NCBI RefSeq assembly: GCF_958979055.1
Contig: NC_084894.1
Span: 23,467,616-23,531,615, forward strand
DNA from: Alnus glutinosa
Taxonomy: Eukaryota > Streptophyta > Magnoliopsida > Fagales > Betulaceae
Length of the DNA stretch: 64,000 bases
Direction: 5' to 3'
The notes beneath the pieces were generated by a model. It had not been told where the DNA came from. It saw only the letters and a list, made by a program, of their open reading frames with translations, and made no database searches. The translations under genes and the position numbers were made by a program. Of the stretch, positions 1 through 11,154 are shown piece after piece; the stretch's first letter is position 1; each line of letters opens with the position of its first letter.

Positions 1-380
1 AAAATTTAAATGATGTGCTAACTATAGCTTAAGGGGAATCAACCCTAATTTAAGGGATGTAAAGCTTTATAAATAGAGTCATGTACTTACATTAAATATA
101 AAGGAAAATATAGCCTATAAAACTTTAACGAATGAATGTAAATTATAGGTTGAACCACCTTAATCTATGTCTTTCTCTCTTTATATCATTATTAGTTTAT
201 GTATATACAGTTTTCAGTACGGTATAAATGACATGTTTCTTTGATGTTTTTCACGCTCCCACGATCATTGTAAAACAACTAAAATTAAGAGACCCTTCCG
301 GGGGTCTTACTTCGATGCTTAAATTAGCTTATGAGAAAAAAAAAAATATGTTTAATGCATAAAATAACCAGTCCTTTTTT

Positions 381-411
<31 letters not shown>

Positions 412-1571
412 TCTTTTTTTTTTTTTAATACTTAAGGTGGAGTCAAACTTGAATTAGGTTTACTATTCCCACTTATACTAAGAGTGCTTGGAATTTGATT
501 TGTTTTGGGAGTCCTATTCCCATTCAACTGGGAGTTGAACTGTTGACCAGATTCTTTAAAGAATCCTTATTGAACCAGAGTTGGGGCTACTACCCCAATT
601 CAACTTGGAGTAGAATTATTCCGAATAGTTTCTATATATTAAGGGAAATGATTTTTCTACATTATATTATCATACATCAATCTTATACCGAGACACATAG
701 AGTGTGTGACTTATGCATGTAGGTCTCATATACATGGGTTTCACATTTAATGTGTCTTGATATAAGATTTATGTAGATAATATGATATATAAATAACACA
801 TCCCATATATTAATTCCCTAGGCGGGTTTGTATAAAAGTTAAAGTTGCTTTAGTTTTTCTAGAGTTTTCTTTATAAAGAGTTTTGTTGTTGAAAATGAAA
901 GTTTCTCATTCATAAATAATAATAATAATAAAAAAACCCACTTTAACACTTAAAGGCCATATTGGCATTATCATGGGCCTCATAAACCACTTTTCCATCC
1001 ACCACCATTTTTTAATAATTCTTTTTGTCATTTTTAAGAATATCTTTCGTTATTGAAAGAAACATTTAACTTTGGACATTACACCAACATATAGAAGTGG
1101 AGCCTCGTTTGTTAATATTTTTAAAAGGCTGATATTTATTTTTTATTTTTAAAATTTTTTTGATGTGATATAAATGTAAAAGCATTTTCACATTGAATTC
1201 TTCAAAATTTCTCTAAATTTAACTTTAAAAGTATACTTTAGTTGATTTAGTTTAGCCACTCTTCAAAATTACTAAACATCAAACTCTCTAAATATTTATC
1301 TACTTTAACTAAATATTCAATTTTATTGATAAAATCAACTTTTGAACTCTTTGCACTAAATATTTACTTTAGTTGAGAGGAAAGAATAAAAAATATGAAA
1401 GAAAAAGAACATTAAAAAAAAAAATCTTTAGCTTTCACTTTTGGACTCTTTGCATTTAGAAAGCATTACCTACAAAAGTTAAATTTAACATTAAGTAGAG
1501 AGTTTGTTAAATGGTGTATTTTGTAAGTTTTATTAAAATTGTAGAGAAAAGTTAGAGGTAAAAAATTCGAG
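1..1571. repeat. Left copy of a ~1.7-kb duplicated intergenic block
   Basis: This AT-rich stretch has no credible gene. It is nearly identical to 29032-30585, with the same order of landmarks, including the long T tract near 377-426 and the motif CCCTAGGCGGG near 820. The other copy lies upstream of GRAS gene C, so this block is the remains of another array unit whose gene is not in the window. Its first ~830 bp are missing from the related unit near 52450-52560, which suggests an older insertion (possibly a solo LTR, unproven). The short reading frame at 495-722 has no coding character. Confidence 0.85.
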
Positions 1572-1757
1572 AAATGCTGGAGGTACCAAATATTTTACCA
1601 AAAAATGGGTACCAAGATAATATGGAGCTTATTTATTGGTACCCATAGCATTTCTTTTTATTAATTGTTTTGATCATCTCCAATTAATTGAATAAGCTTC
1701 ACTTCATCTTGGTACCTATCTGTTGGTAAAAAATTTGGTACCTCTAGCATTTTTAAA
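1572..1757. mobile_element. Foldback MITE (copy 1 of 3)
   Basis: The two ends are inverted copies of each other: GAAATGCTGGAGGTACC on the left and GGTACCTCTAGCATTT on the right. The internal arms also pair (GGTACCAAGATAATATGG and its near-complement). The same element occurs at 30586-30764 and 46524-46690. Those copies sit at equivalent places in duplicated units, so it inserted before the duplications. The superfamily is not assigned because no clear target duplication can be read. Confidence 0.7.
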
Positions 1758-2764
1758 AAGGGTTAACTTCACAGAAGGGTATCGAACTATCCGCGATTCC
1801 ACAGAAGGGTACTAAACTATCAATTCTCTCGAACCCGGGGTTTTAAATATCAAAATGAGTCCCATAAGGGCATTCCGTCTGTTCTCGGTGTCAAAACGTG
1901 ACGGAATTGGTACCACGTGACTTCCACGTGACTTTTTCAATGCGTTTGGTCTTCTTTGCCCCTGACTTCAACGGATACAATTTCGAACTTATTTGGCAAG
2001 TCGATCATATTATCCGATTTTTCCCCAAATTGCTTTGCAAGTCTCCGAAAACCCTAGAGATCCCAATCCGTACTCGTGCGCTAAGAACCCTAACCGTGCT
2101 GTTACACTGTGGCTTGTTTCGACAGTATACACAAGAATCAAGCATCAAAGGCTGATTTTGACTAAAGGTAATGAACTTTTTTGCTCTTTCTTTTTCAGTG
2201 TAAATGAATATTTATTTAGTCATATTCGTTTATTTACGGATTACTTGTTTTTTTTTCCGAAGTGCTGGGCGTTATTTGGAGTTTAGGGACACTTTTCCCG
2301 TTGTTTAGGGTATAGGTTGTTACGGGACCATGTGTTTGGTCATCGGCAATATCTGGGTCTTATTGAAGTTGCCGAGATGGTGTATTTGATATATTTTTTG
2401 GGTTGTGGGTCCTATTTTGTTTGGGTTTGTGGTCCCATTTGTTCCTGTCATTATCTTGTTTCAGGTTTGTTGTTCTCTTTTTTGTGGTTTGTGGTCCCAT
2501 TTCGGGTTTGTTGCTTAGGGTTGCAGACAAGATCGATTTTTTAAACACTATTTGTTGTGGTTAATGGGTCTTGATGTGTTTGCCATTATGGGGTGACTTT
2601 TGTTTTGGTTTGCTGGCTGATGCCTTTATTATTCATGTTGTATCCAGAATTGCATTGCTTTACTCTGCTTGTGGACCCAATGCCTTTACTATTTTTTTTT
2701 TGTTTTTGTCTGCTTACTAGGACGTGTCATTGTTTTGTCTATTTGTCTATTTGTAGGACACGTA

Positions 2765-5700
2765 ATGTATCCAGACTCCATAATCTTTGAGGTGCACCAT
2801 GATGGCCGATTTAATAGGGAGCATAGGGTCACATATGTTGGTGGAGATATATCACATTACCCTGACCCATATGATAGAGACGAGTTGTCTTTTATTGAGA
2901 TAGAGAGGGTAGTTAGGACTTATGGGTATGGTCCTGGTGACCTAATTTACTATAATCTACCTACCAAGAGTCTAGATGAAGGGCTACGACTTATTTCTTC
3001 TGACCATGATGTCATTCAAATGGTGGAACACCATAGGGAACATGGAATTGTAGAGTTATATTTGGTTTCCTTTGGTGTAGTAGATGTAGAAGTAGAAGTA
3101 CACGGAGAAGAGGGTGTTGATGATGAGGAAGAGGAAGACGAATATGAGAGAGTGTCTGAAGAAAGAAGTGACCCATTATGGGATCAGGTTCTAAGTGATG
3201 ACTCTGATGCTTATGATTTACATGGAGATGCAGAGGTGGGTTTAGAACATGATGATGTTCGTGTAGATGAAGGGTTTGGACTACAACCAGAAGATGTTGT
3301 GGATCAAGAGGTTGGAGTAGAAGCAGCAGTTGGTCAAGCAGAAGAGGGTGAGGGTGAGGGTGAGGGTTATTCAGATATTTTTGGTAGTGATGAACTGAAC
3401 TCACCTAGTGCTAGTGATGAAGAGGGTGTGGCTGAGGCTGAGTCTTCAAGACGGCCCTGTGTCACCAAGAGGGTTCCATTTAGTAAGGATGATTTGGAAG
3501 ATCCGAATTTGCAGCGAAGTAACACTTTTCGGGATGTCTATGAGTTTAGAAAAGCCATTAAGGAGGCCTCTGTATTGAAAGGGAAGGACTTGACTTACCA
3601 AAAGAATTCAAGGAGTAAATACATTGCAGTGTGTGCAGACAAGAATTGTAAGTACAGAGTTTATGGGAGGCAGTTGAAAGATGAGTCCACGTTCATGCTA
3701 ATTTCAATTAGGCCTAGACATACATGCCCTAGGAGGTACAAGAATCACTTGATCACTTCGAACTAGGTTGCCGAGGGGTGCATGGACTGTTTTAGGGATC
3801 AGCCGAACATGCCTATAGATGTCCTGAAGAAAAAGGTGAAAAAGAAGTGGAATGTTGAACTCCACGACAGTTCCTTGTATAGGGCTAGGAAGAAGGCACA
3901 ACAGACAATTTATGGAAAGTTGGGTGAGCAATACTATCGATTATGGGACTATTGTGCAGCAGTTAGAAGCACAAATGTTGGGAGTTGTGTAATTCTGATG
4001 GTTGAGAGACCTATGCCCGAAGTGCCTTGTAGATTCCAGAGGATGTACATGTCATTGGCAGCCATGAAAGATGGATTCAGAGATGGGTGTAGGCCCATCA
4101 TAGGGCTTGATGCATGTTTCTTAAAGGGAGTTTACAAGGGACAGTTAATGGTAGCTATTGGAAGGGATGCCAATGATAACATGTACCCAATAGCTATAGC
4201 TGTGGTGGAGGCAGAGACTAAGGACAGCTGGACATGGTTTCTCGAGGCCTTATTATCATATCTTGGCCCTAGGGGTCCACATGGGTGGACTTTCATTTCA
4301 GATAGACAAAAGGTAAATATTTTCATATATCTTATTTTTATGATCTACATATCTTCTATGTGATTTGATAGAGATATTGTTTTCATGTGTGCAGGGATTG
4401 GTACCAAGCCTAAATGAGGTGTGTCCTCATGCTGAACATCGAACATGTGTGCGGCACTTATATGCCAATTTCAAAGACGATGGTCATAGGGGGGTGTTAT
4501 TGAAGGACATGCTGTGGAGAGCTGCTTCATCTTACACACAAACTGGATTCTATGCTACAATGGAGGAGCTCAAGGGCCTAAACCCTAAAGCACACGAGTA
4601 CCTAGAAAAGGTTGACCCTAGCACCTGGTGTAGAGGATGGTTCAACACAAGTACAAAGTGTGACCTTCTGCACAACAACTTGGCTGAGTGCTTCAATAGT
4701 TGGATCCTCAAGTTTCGGGATAAGACCATCCTAACAATGTTGGAAGGAATCATGGGCAACTTAATGAGAAGGTACCAAAGAAAGAGAGATGCTATAAGGG
4801 CCATGGAGGGGAATTTGGGGCCAAAAATTAAAGAGAAGTTGGAGATAGAGGAAGATGAGGCCAGCCATTGTACACCAATATTTGCTGGTGATGGTTTGTT
4901 TGAGATTGAATGCAAGGGCAGGAAGTATGTGGTCAATTTGTGCCAGAGAACATGTGGGTGTAGAAAATGGGATGTCTCTGGCATTCCATGTTGTCATGCC
5001 ATCTCGGCAATATGGCATGGTGGAGGCAACCCAGAGGATTATTTGAGTCATTACTTTGGAAAGGAGATGTACTTAAAGGCATATGCACCCATCATTTACC
5101 CTGTACCAAGTGAGGAGCAATGGGTTAGGACAAATCAACCGAAGGTTGAACCACCTAAGTCAAGAACAACTATAGGTAGACCTAAGAAAGTTTAGAAATA
5201 GAGGTGCTGATGAACCAATGTGGGATGTGCAAGGGTGGCAAGAAGAACCAATGTGGGATGTGCAAGAAATATGGTCACAATACAAGAACATGCACTGTGA
5301 GGATGAGGCATGATGAAAGACAACAACGTAGGAGAACTTTTTACAGAGAACATGCTGTAGATACTGACTGCAATTTTGACAGGGTAATGTTTCTTCTTTG
5401 TGATTATTTAGCATGCATTTAGTACCTAAAGGCATATGTTTCTTCATAGTGTGAGTTTTATATGTTTGAGTTGTTTTGTGAACATAATTGATACACATTA
5501 TGTTTTGTGATGGTTTCTGACATTGGATGTGTTCTTTTTAGATTGGTGAGTCATCCAGTGCACCTGCTGTGGGCCATTCCAGTGCACCAACATCTAGTGC
5601 CCCATCTACTGCCCCATCTACTGACAACCCTACTGTACCAACAAGGGGTCGGGGTCGAAAAAGGGTAAGAGCAAGAGGAGAGAGTACAAGCATTACATCT

Positions 5701-6072
5701 ACTGCACCAAGTAGGGGTGAGAAGAGCACTAGAGGAGCGGGTGCAAGCACAAGATATACTAGGAAGAAGGTTAGTACCAGTTTGGCAACTAGAAGCAAAG
5801 TTGGTGGAAGATTGAGAGCACATCCTACACAAACTAACCCAAACACTCGAGGAAAGGTGATGGTTGACCTCACTGGGAACCCTTCTGGACCACCCATGGT
5901 TTCAGGAGGTGGACCTGCATGCTCATGGGGTCCTCCCAGGGTTGCAGGTGGCATTACTTTCAGACCAATTCCCCCTGACTTTGACATAAATAAGGCAAAA
6001 GCAACAGGTTCTGACATTCCTCCACCTGTAGGCAAAAAGGATAAAGGGAAGAAGAAAATTTGGCAAGTCTGA
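2765..6072 (+). pseudogene. MuDR-family (MULE) transposase, three exons, decayed
   Basis: This encodes a Mutator-type transposase. In order there is a PB1-like N-terminal region (start MYPDSIIFEVHHDG), an acidic low-complexity stretch (about 3090-3420), a MuDR DNA-binding domain (about 3520-3750), the MULE catalytic domain and a SWIM zinc finger (CGCRKW...GIPCCHA, 4951-5005). The catalytic residues are readable: Asp in GLDACFLKG (near 4109), Asp in SDRQK (near 4300) and Glu in NNLAECFN (near 4690). A CCHC knuckle (CGMCKKYGHNTRTC) follows, then a Ser/Thr/Pro-rich tail. Introns fit at 4313-4394 and 5384-5541 with GT/AG ends and phase 0. The start at 2765 follows a plausible acceptor (TTTGTAG) of a leader intron. 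There is an in-frame TAG at 3764-3766 where Trp is expected. The frame is lost near 5195, beside a short tandem duplication of AACCAATGTGGGATGTG. The protein is probably not made. Confidence 0.88.
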
Positions 6073-6919
6073 CCGGATATGTGTTGTACATTTTGGAAGG
6101 GCATGGACAACATGGTTACATTTTGCTGGTGATGTGAATTTTTGGATATGTGTATTTTTGGATTTCTGTTATGTATTTTGGAAGGGTATTGATGTATTTT
6201 GATGTTATTTGACTTTTGTGTTATTTTTGGATTTCTACAGAGAACATGCTGCAGATACTGACTGCAATTTTGATGTTATTTGAGTAATTAGGAACTGTTA
6301 TGTATTGGTTTGTTTTTTTGAAGTGTTTTGATGTCATTTGACTTTTGTGTAATGGTTGGAGGAATTTGTTTGGTTTGTGATTGGATAGAGATATTGCTTT
6401 TCTATTCAGGTTTTTTATACCAACAGGTTTACAGGAACACATTTCGTACCATTTTCAAACCAAATGGTTTATGATGCCATTTTGGTATTGTCTATTACTA
6501 CCTTAATTTGTTGGTACCAATTTTGGACCAAAAACAACAATTGGTAACAAATGGTACCAACAAGTTTACAGGGACATACCAAATTGGTCATTTACAAGTT
6601 CTTTGGACATACCAATCTGTGATTGGGACATACCAATCTGTGAACTTCTTCTTAACAAATATAACAATTGAATGGCCAATAACATCCATCCAATTTTGGA
6701 CCCAAAACGACAATTGATAACAAATTGTAGTAATAAGTTTTCAAAGACATAGCAATTGATATCACCCATCAACAACAATATTTCAAAATAACAACTACAA
6801 TACACTTATAAAGGGAAATTCATAATCTGGCTAACAATTACAAACCAGTTACCACCATTGAACACAATCCGACCAACACTCACAATTAGGTCTAGGCATT
6901 ACACCATATCAAAAAAGTT

Positions 6920-7110
6920 TCATGCCAACATCATCCTAGATGCATTGCACTGGCTGTGAGATTGAGGATATACAAGCAACAACACGAATATCACCCATGA
7001 ACAAACTAAGGCAAATTTGTACTTCCTCTCTACTGATCGAAGCTTCATCTTCTGTCTCTCTAGTTTAGACTTGTATTTCTCAGCTTCTTCCCTGCATTTA
7101 TCAGCTTCAT
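6920..7110 (-). pseudogene. Truncated antisense companion gene of the MULE, coiled-coil plus membrane tail
   Basis: Read on the minus strand from the broken edge at about 7110, the frame is open to a TGA at 6920-6922. It encodes a charged helix (EADKCREEAEKYKSKLERQK...) followed by a hydrophobic segment (FALVCSWVIFVLLLVYP) and a short tail. This charged-helix plus membrane-anchor end is, from memory, what follows the GRF-type zinc finger in small proteins carried by many plant MULEs. The zinc finger itself would lie in the part that is missing. The gene converges on the transposase. The family assignment is an inference; the open frame and its composition are seen directly. Confidence 0.6.
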
Positions 7111-7603
7111 ATAAAGTAAAAAATAATTGATGTGATATAAAAAAATTAAAGAAAAAAAATTGTTAAAAAATTATTGATGTGATATAAAAAGTAAAATATT
7201 TTGAAGTTGACTTATTCAGAATAAAAATGACCAATTACTTCAAGAAAAATCATAACTAGGACTAGAAGTTAAAGTCAAAAGTAATGATATACATCGTCCA
7301 TCACCCTCTCTTCCTCTAAAGCCTTGTATAAGCCGTGGGGGCTGTGTGATCCTAGTTGCCCAATTCTCAACAGTTATCCCCCCCTCCAATTCCCTTGTCC
7401 AACTTGGCTAGTTTGATAACGCGAATTTTTGTGTTTAATGAACGTTGGAATCGGTGCTGACCCTTGAATTTTTTTACTGTTACTTCTCTTAAATGCACCG
7501 ACGTGGGGATTGTCAACCAACGATTTGTTGCAGCTTTTTAAGATTCTTACGCGCGCACTTCTTAAAATTTTGGGTTGGCGGTTGCATATCTCTTATGTCT
7601 TTT

Positions 7604-8017
7604 AAAAGTGTACCCTTTAGTGGCGTTGGATCTCCGGCTGGGTGCTCACGGTGGCGGCGCGTGTCCTACACGCGTCGTCATTCCGAGGAAGTCTGCCTCT
7701 CTGCTTCACTGCTGGGGATTTTTTTTTTTTTTTTTTTCGGGTTTTCTGTATTTGTGTTGTGTATTCCCCTTGTTTCTATATACAGTCTGTTTATGTTTGG
7801 CTCAAAATTTATTAGAATTTTTATTGTAGAGGGCTTAAATGTAATTATAGTGAGATTTGTGATTCTGCCTAGGCAGCTGTTTTTTAAGTCAAATCCTTCT
7901 GACTTAGAATATAAGGGGGTATGTCCCTCATTTCTCAACTTGTATGCCTTCGAACTTTTCAGTATTAATGGTTAGCACATGCTATTCCGTTAAAAAAAAA
8001 AAAAGTGTACTCTTTAG
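7604..8017 (+). mobile_element. 5'-truncated LINE insertion with target duplication
   Basis: A segment (7621-8000) ending in a poly(A) run is flanked by AAAAGTGTACCCTTTAG (7604-7620) and AAAAGTGTACTCTTTAG (8001-8017), a 17-bp target duplication with one mismatch. The body resembles a LINE 3' untranslated end; no protein domain remains. The same insertion with the same duplication is at 39355-39751. A copy lacking its right end is at 19645-19940. The long reading frame across it (7493-7975) is a by-product. Confidence 0.8.
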
Positions 8018-8874
8018 GCCATTTCCATCTTTTCACGTCTAGGACTTATATATGTTGTCTTTCTTTTCTTTGTCACATTTCATCAGAATCTGCCATTTTT
8101 GAGCCATTGTGGATCAACTTCATTTCGTCGGTTTGGTCCCACATGACTGTAAATTCTCTTTCTTTTTCCAATTTTTAAAACCTTCAATAACAAACAAGAC
8201 TCATCATGCTTGTTTTCCAGTATTTAGTTTGAATTGATACAATATAAGCATGTTCTCCACAACTACAATTATATATTCCATACAATTAAAATATGCAAGA
8301 AAAAATATATATATATATATACACACTCGTAAACAATTATAAAAAAGAACAATCTAAATATAAAAAACAATTAATTTAAAAGAACAATCCAAATGTAAAA
8401 GCTTAATCAATGTAAAAATTTAATTACACACCTATAACTTTTTAAGAAAGAGTAGGAAAAAATTGATTTGAATTGTTGAAGATTTAAAGTAAGAAGAAAT
8501 ACTGTAAGAAAAAATCACAAATCGCAAATTCTTCTGGTTCTTTGATTTTTCTAATAGCACTTAGTGTTACGACCTACGGATTTGCAAATTAGTAAAGTCA
8601 TCTTCAACCTTCTCCAACCTAATTACCATAACGCTTCAAATATTTAATAGAAAAAAAATTACGATGTGGCGAGTTGTGAATTCCAGTCCTCTTGAAGAAG
8701 ATTAGCCCCTAATAAGTGATTAGGGTAGACATCTAGGGCATCCGAAAGAACTCTACGAAATATAAGAATAATTTTTTGGAGGTGAGGGGAGCATTTGACC
8801 TATCTCAACCCCTTCCTCCACACCTACTTGGCTGCCAAGCTATCTTGAGGAACTGGTAGCTTTCTTTTTGTCCC

Positions 8875-8876
<2 letters not shown>

Positions 8877-8905
<29 letters not shown>

Positions 8906-9340
8906 GAATTGGAATGTTATTGATTATCTGAAATAAGTTGCTCAGCATTTACAATTGCCAATACACAGTTGGGATAAAAGTCAACCCCGACCTTGTTTAA
9001 TTGCTTAGAAATAGCAAGTTTTGCAAGATGATGTGCAGCTCTGTTCCCCACTATCCATACATGACTCACATCCCACGAACGAAAACCCTTCAGAAAATCT
9101 TTAGTATCCAGAATAAGACTCCAAATTTACCCATTCCCCCATCACCTCTGCCCAACGCCAACACAACCTCCTTAGCGTCACCTTCCAATGTAAATGATGG
9201 AAACCCCATGTATCTTCCAAATTCTGCCCCAAGCCGAGCACCAAAAGCTTCAGCAATAGTTGGGTCTAAGAGGTACTTTTGAACATAACACATAGTAGCT
9301 CGCACCGTGCCCGTATGATTTCAGGCGATGATACCCAGGC
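8877..9340 (-). mobile_element. LINE 3' end with RNase H-like domain, minus strand
   Basis: The T tract at about 8877-8900 is the poly(A) tail of a minus-strand element. Upstream of it on that strand (9305 to about 8915) lies the C-terminal RNase H-like domain (RVT_3 type) typical of plant L1-class LINEs, with SFTLEGDAKEVVLAL as the clearest motif. A frame change near 9090 is followed by pieces like ESCMDSGEQSCTSSC and SHVWIVGNRAAHHLAK-type residues in shifted frame. The 5' part of the element is missing. The copy at 40609-41040 shares the same boundaries, and unit B has lost it. Confidence 0.75.
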
Positions 9341-9342
9341 CC

Positions 9343-10265
9343 GGCTCTACCTTATAAAAAATTGGGCGATCGCCTAAGGCCCCCATGATTAAAGAATATT
9401 ATATATATATTTGAAGGCTTAATTATAGCAATTAAAAAGGCATTAATATCATTTAATTCTCTAATGTTCAATTATTGAAATAAGTCTTAAAAAATTGATA
9501 GTATTAAATAAGAGAGTCAAATAATACTAAAGACATTCTTAAATAAAACTCATTTTTCAACTTTAAATGTTCTATTATTGGAAATAATGGAGAAAATGAA
9601 AATAGTAATAATATTCAATATGTTGTGAGTAGAGTTTTTTGGGCCTCATGATGAGCATTGAACAACCAAAATTTTAATTAGAATTTTAAATGACAACAAT
9701 AAATTCTAATCTCAACTGCCAATTAAATCATTTACGAAAGACATGGATCGCTTTAACATTAAATGCTAATAATATATAATTTATTCAAAACGTTCAAAAG
9801 ATAGAAATTATGCAACACAAGTACTCTAATGTTCAAAATAAAACGAGGAAAAATAAATAAATGCTAAGAAGATGAAAAGTTTTTAAAATATTTTATGCAA
9901 TTCAATTATAAACTCTTATCTTTATAAGTTTTCATTGTTTTCTCTTTATTTTCCTATTCAATTCTTATTCAAATTTAAATTATTATTTTCTTATACACTT
10001 TTATTGTTTTCTAACAACACTCTATTCAAGGCATTAAAATCATTTCATAGCTAACCAATGACATGAAAAAGTTTAATTACCAAAAACTCAATCAATCACT
10101 TGCATTGTTTACCAAAATGAAATGTTTAGAAAAACTTAATATATAATTTTGCATTTCAAAAAGAAAAAAAAATAAATTTTAAATAAAAATATTAAAATAA
10201 ATATAATTTAATTAATATTTAAAAATAAAGAAGATGCTTCACTAACATGTTACTTTTTAGACTAA
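9343..10265. mobile_element. AT-rich non-autonomous hAT-like remnant (unit A copy)
   Basis: The left edge reads GGCCCGGCTCTACC followed by GGGCGATCGCCTAAGGCCCCC, which resembles the left end of the hAT remnant at 53071. The remainder is AT-rich and lacks any reading frame. It shares short strings with the end of that remnant (ATTTTGCAT..CAAAAAG). Copies are at 41047-42040 (with an added AT microsatellite) and 19975-20870. The superfamily assignment is by end similarity only. Confidence 0.5.
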
Positions 10266-11154
10266 AAAAATGTATTTGTCGGTCGCGGATACCCAACCAA
10301 TCACTTCTAAGTCAACGGCAGCGTCACATGGTTTGACGCAAAATGCTGTGATTCTCAATCTGTCCCTACAGCTGTCCTTTATCAAGAACGATTCGTATAG
10401 GGTAGCTGAGCTCATGTTCACGTGGACACGTGAAAAAGACAGACATTTATGGAATGAGTTATTCTAGAATCATATTTTTAGTACTAGGCCATTATTGGCA
10501 ATATCATGGGCCTCCTATTATTACGCCTATATGTGTGGTTTTTATTTGTATTTTAAATAACTAATTAATTTAATATATTAAATTTAAAAAATTTATTACA
10601 ATTCAATTATTATTATTATTATTATTTTTGATAAATCATATCTAGAAGGATAGCAACTGGCCAATTGTTGACCAAAAACGTGAGAAGGCACATCACCCAA
10701 TGCCTCTCAGTCTTCAGTCCCCACCCCCAGCGTTCTTCCTTCTTCGAAACTTCCTGAACGTCCCCTGTAGTTAAGTTCCCCCGTACCTATTCGGACCAAC
10801 GCTCTCAAGTCTCGATGATTCTTAATAATCGGAATTTCAGCAAATTATTTATTTATAATAACCGGTTTTATATGTAATATGCCGTAGTGGAATTCCGTCG
10901 GAGACTAGGACAGAGCCGACTGCCCCTGTCAGTAATCTAATCAGTTTCAGTTCCATATTTCTGTTCTACATCTGAGAGTTCTCACTTCTCAGTTAAACCT
11001 AATTGCTTCTCCCGGAGAAACCGATAGATATCTGAGGTTCTTCAACTTTAAACCTTTTCTTTTCCTTTTCCTTTTGATATTAGCATGTTCACAACTATGT
11101 TATAGATATATGTATCCTATTCTTTGATCTGGTGGTTTGATACTTTAAATAGTT
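10266..11154 (+). promoter_or_regulatory. Upstream and leader region of GRAS pseudogene A
   Basis: There is no gene here. The segment 10270-10470 is repeated at 42040-42240, and a more diverged copy is split across 15320-15560 and 15805-15870. From 10660 onward the sequence is the conserved leader found before every GRAS copy: GGCCAATTGTTGACC, then a stretch around CAGAGCCGACTGCCCC, then CTCCCGGAGAAACCGAT, then a CT-rich tract. A leader intron is plausible (see findings). Confidence 0.5.

Larger units (their letters stand above)
1760..7112 (+). mobile_element. Mutator-like element (MuDR type), right end lost
   Basis: The left end starts with GGGTTAACTTCACAGAAGGG, exactly where the paralogous block at 30765 continues without interruption, so this is an insertion. 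Inside are a transposase gene on the + strand and a convergent short gene on the - strand, the usual two-gene MuDR layout. The right terminal repeat and the 9-bp target duplication are absent. At about 7112 the sequence switches to the array unit that also occurs near 18800. The element was therefore truncated by a later rearrangement and cannot be intact. The region 6073-6900 is non-coding and repeats short motifs such as GGACATACCAATCTGTGA. It also holds a second copy (6236-6273) of the exon end at 5341-5379. Confidence 0.85.
7113..11154. repeat. Upstream duplicated block of GRAS gene A
   Basis: This block matches 39276-42776 (upstream of D) almost throughout, and 18801-21429 (upstream of B) with a deletion of roughly 7940-9400 and another of 10280-10515. 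It holds two LINE ends and an AT-rich hAT-like remnant, listed separately. Stretch 8018-8876 contains no gene and only AT-rich sequence shared with 39752-40608. Confidence 0.88.

Noticed and set aside
495-722. 75-aa frame in the left duplicated block
   Set aside because: The copy at 29520-29750 does not keep it, and there is no domain.
3012-3404. 130-aa minus-strand frame in the transposase region
   Set aside because: It is the shadow of the acidic GAx-rich stretch of the transposase; His/Leu/Pro-rich with no domain.
7493-7975. 160-aa reading frame as a gene, repeated at 19534 and 39326
   Set aside because: It crosses a LINE insertion boundary, changes length between copies and has no domain.
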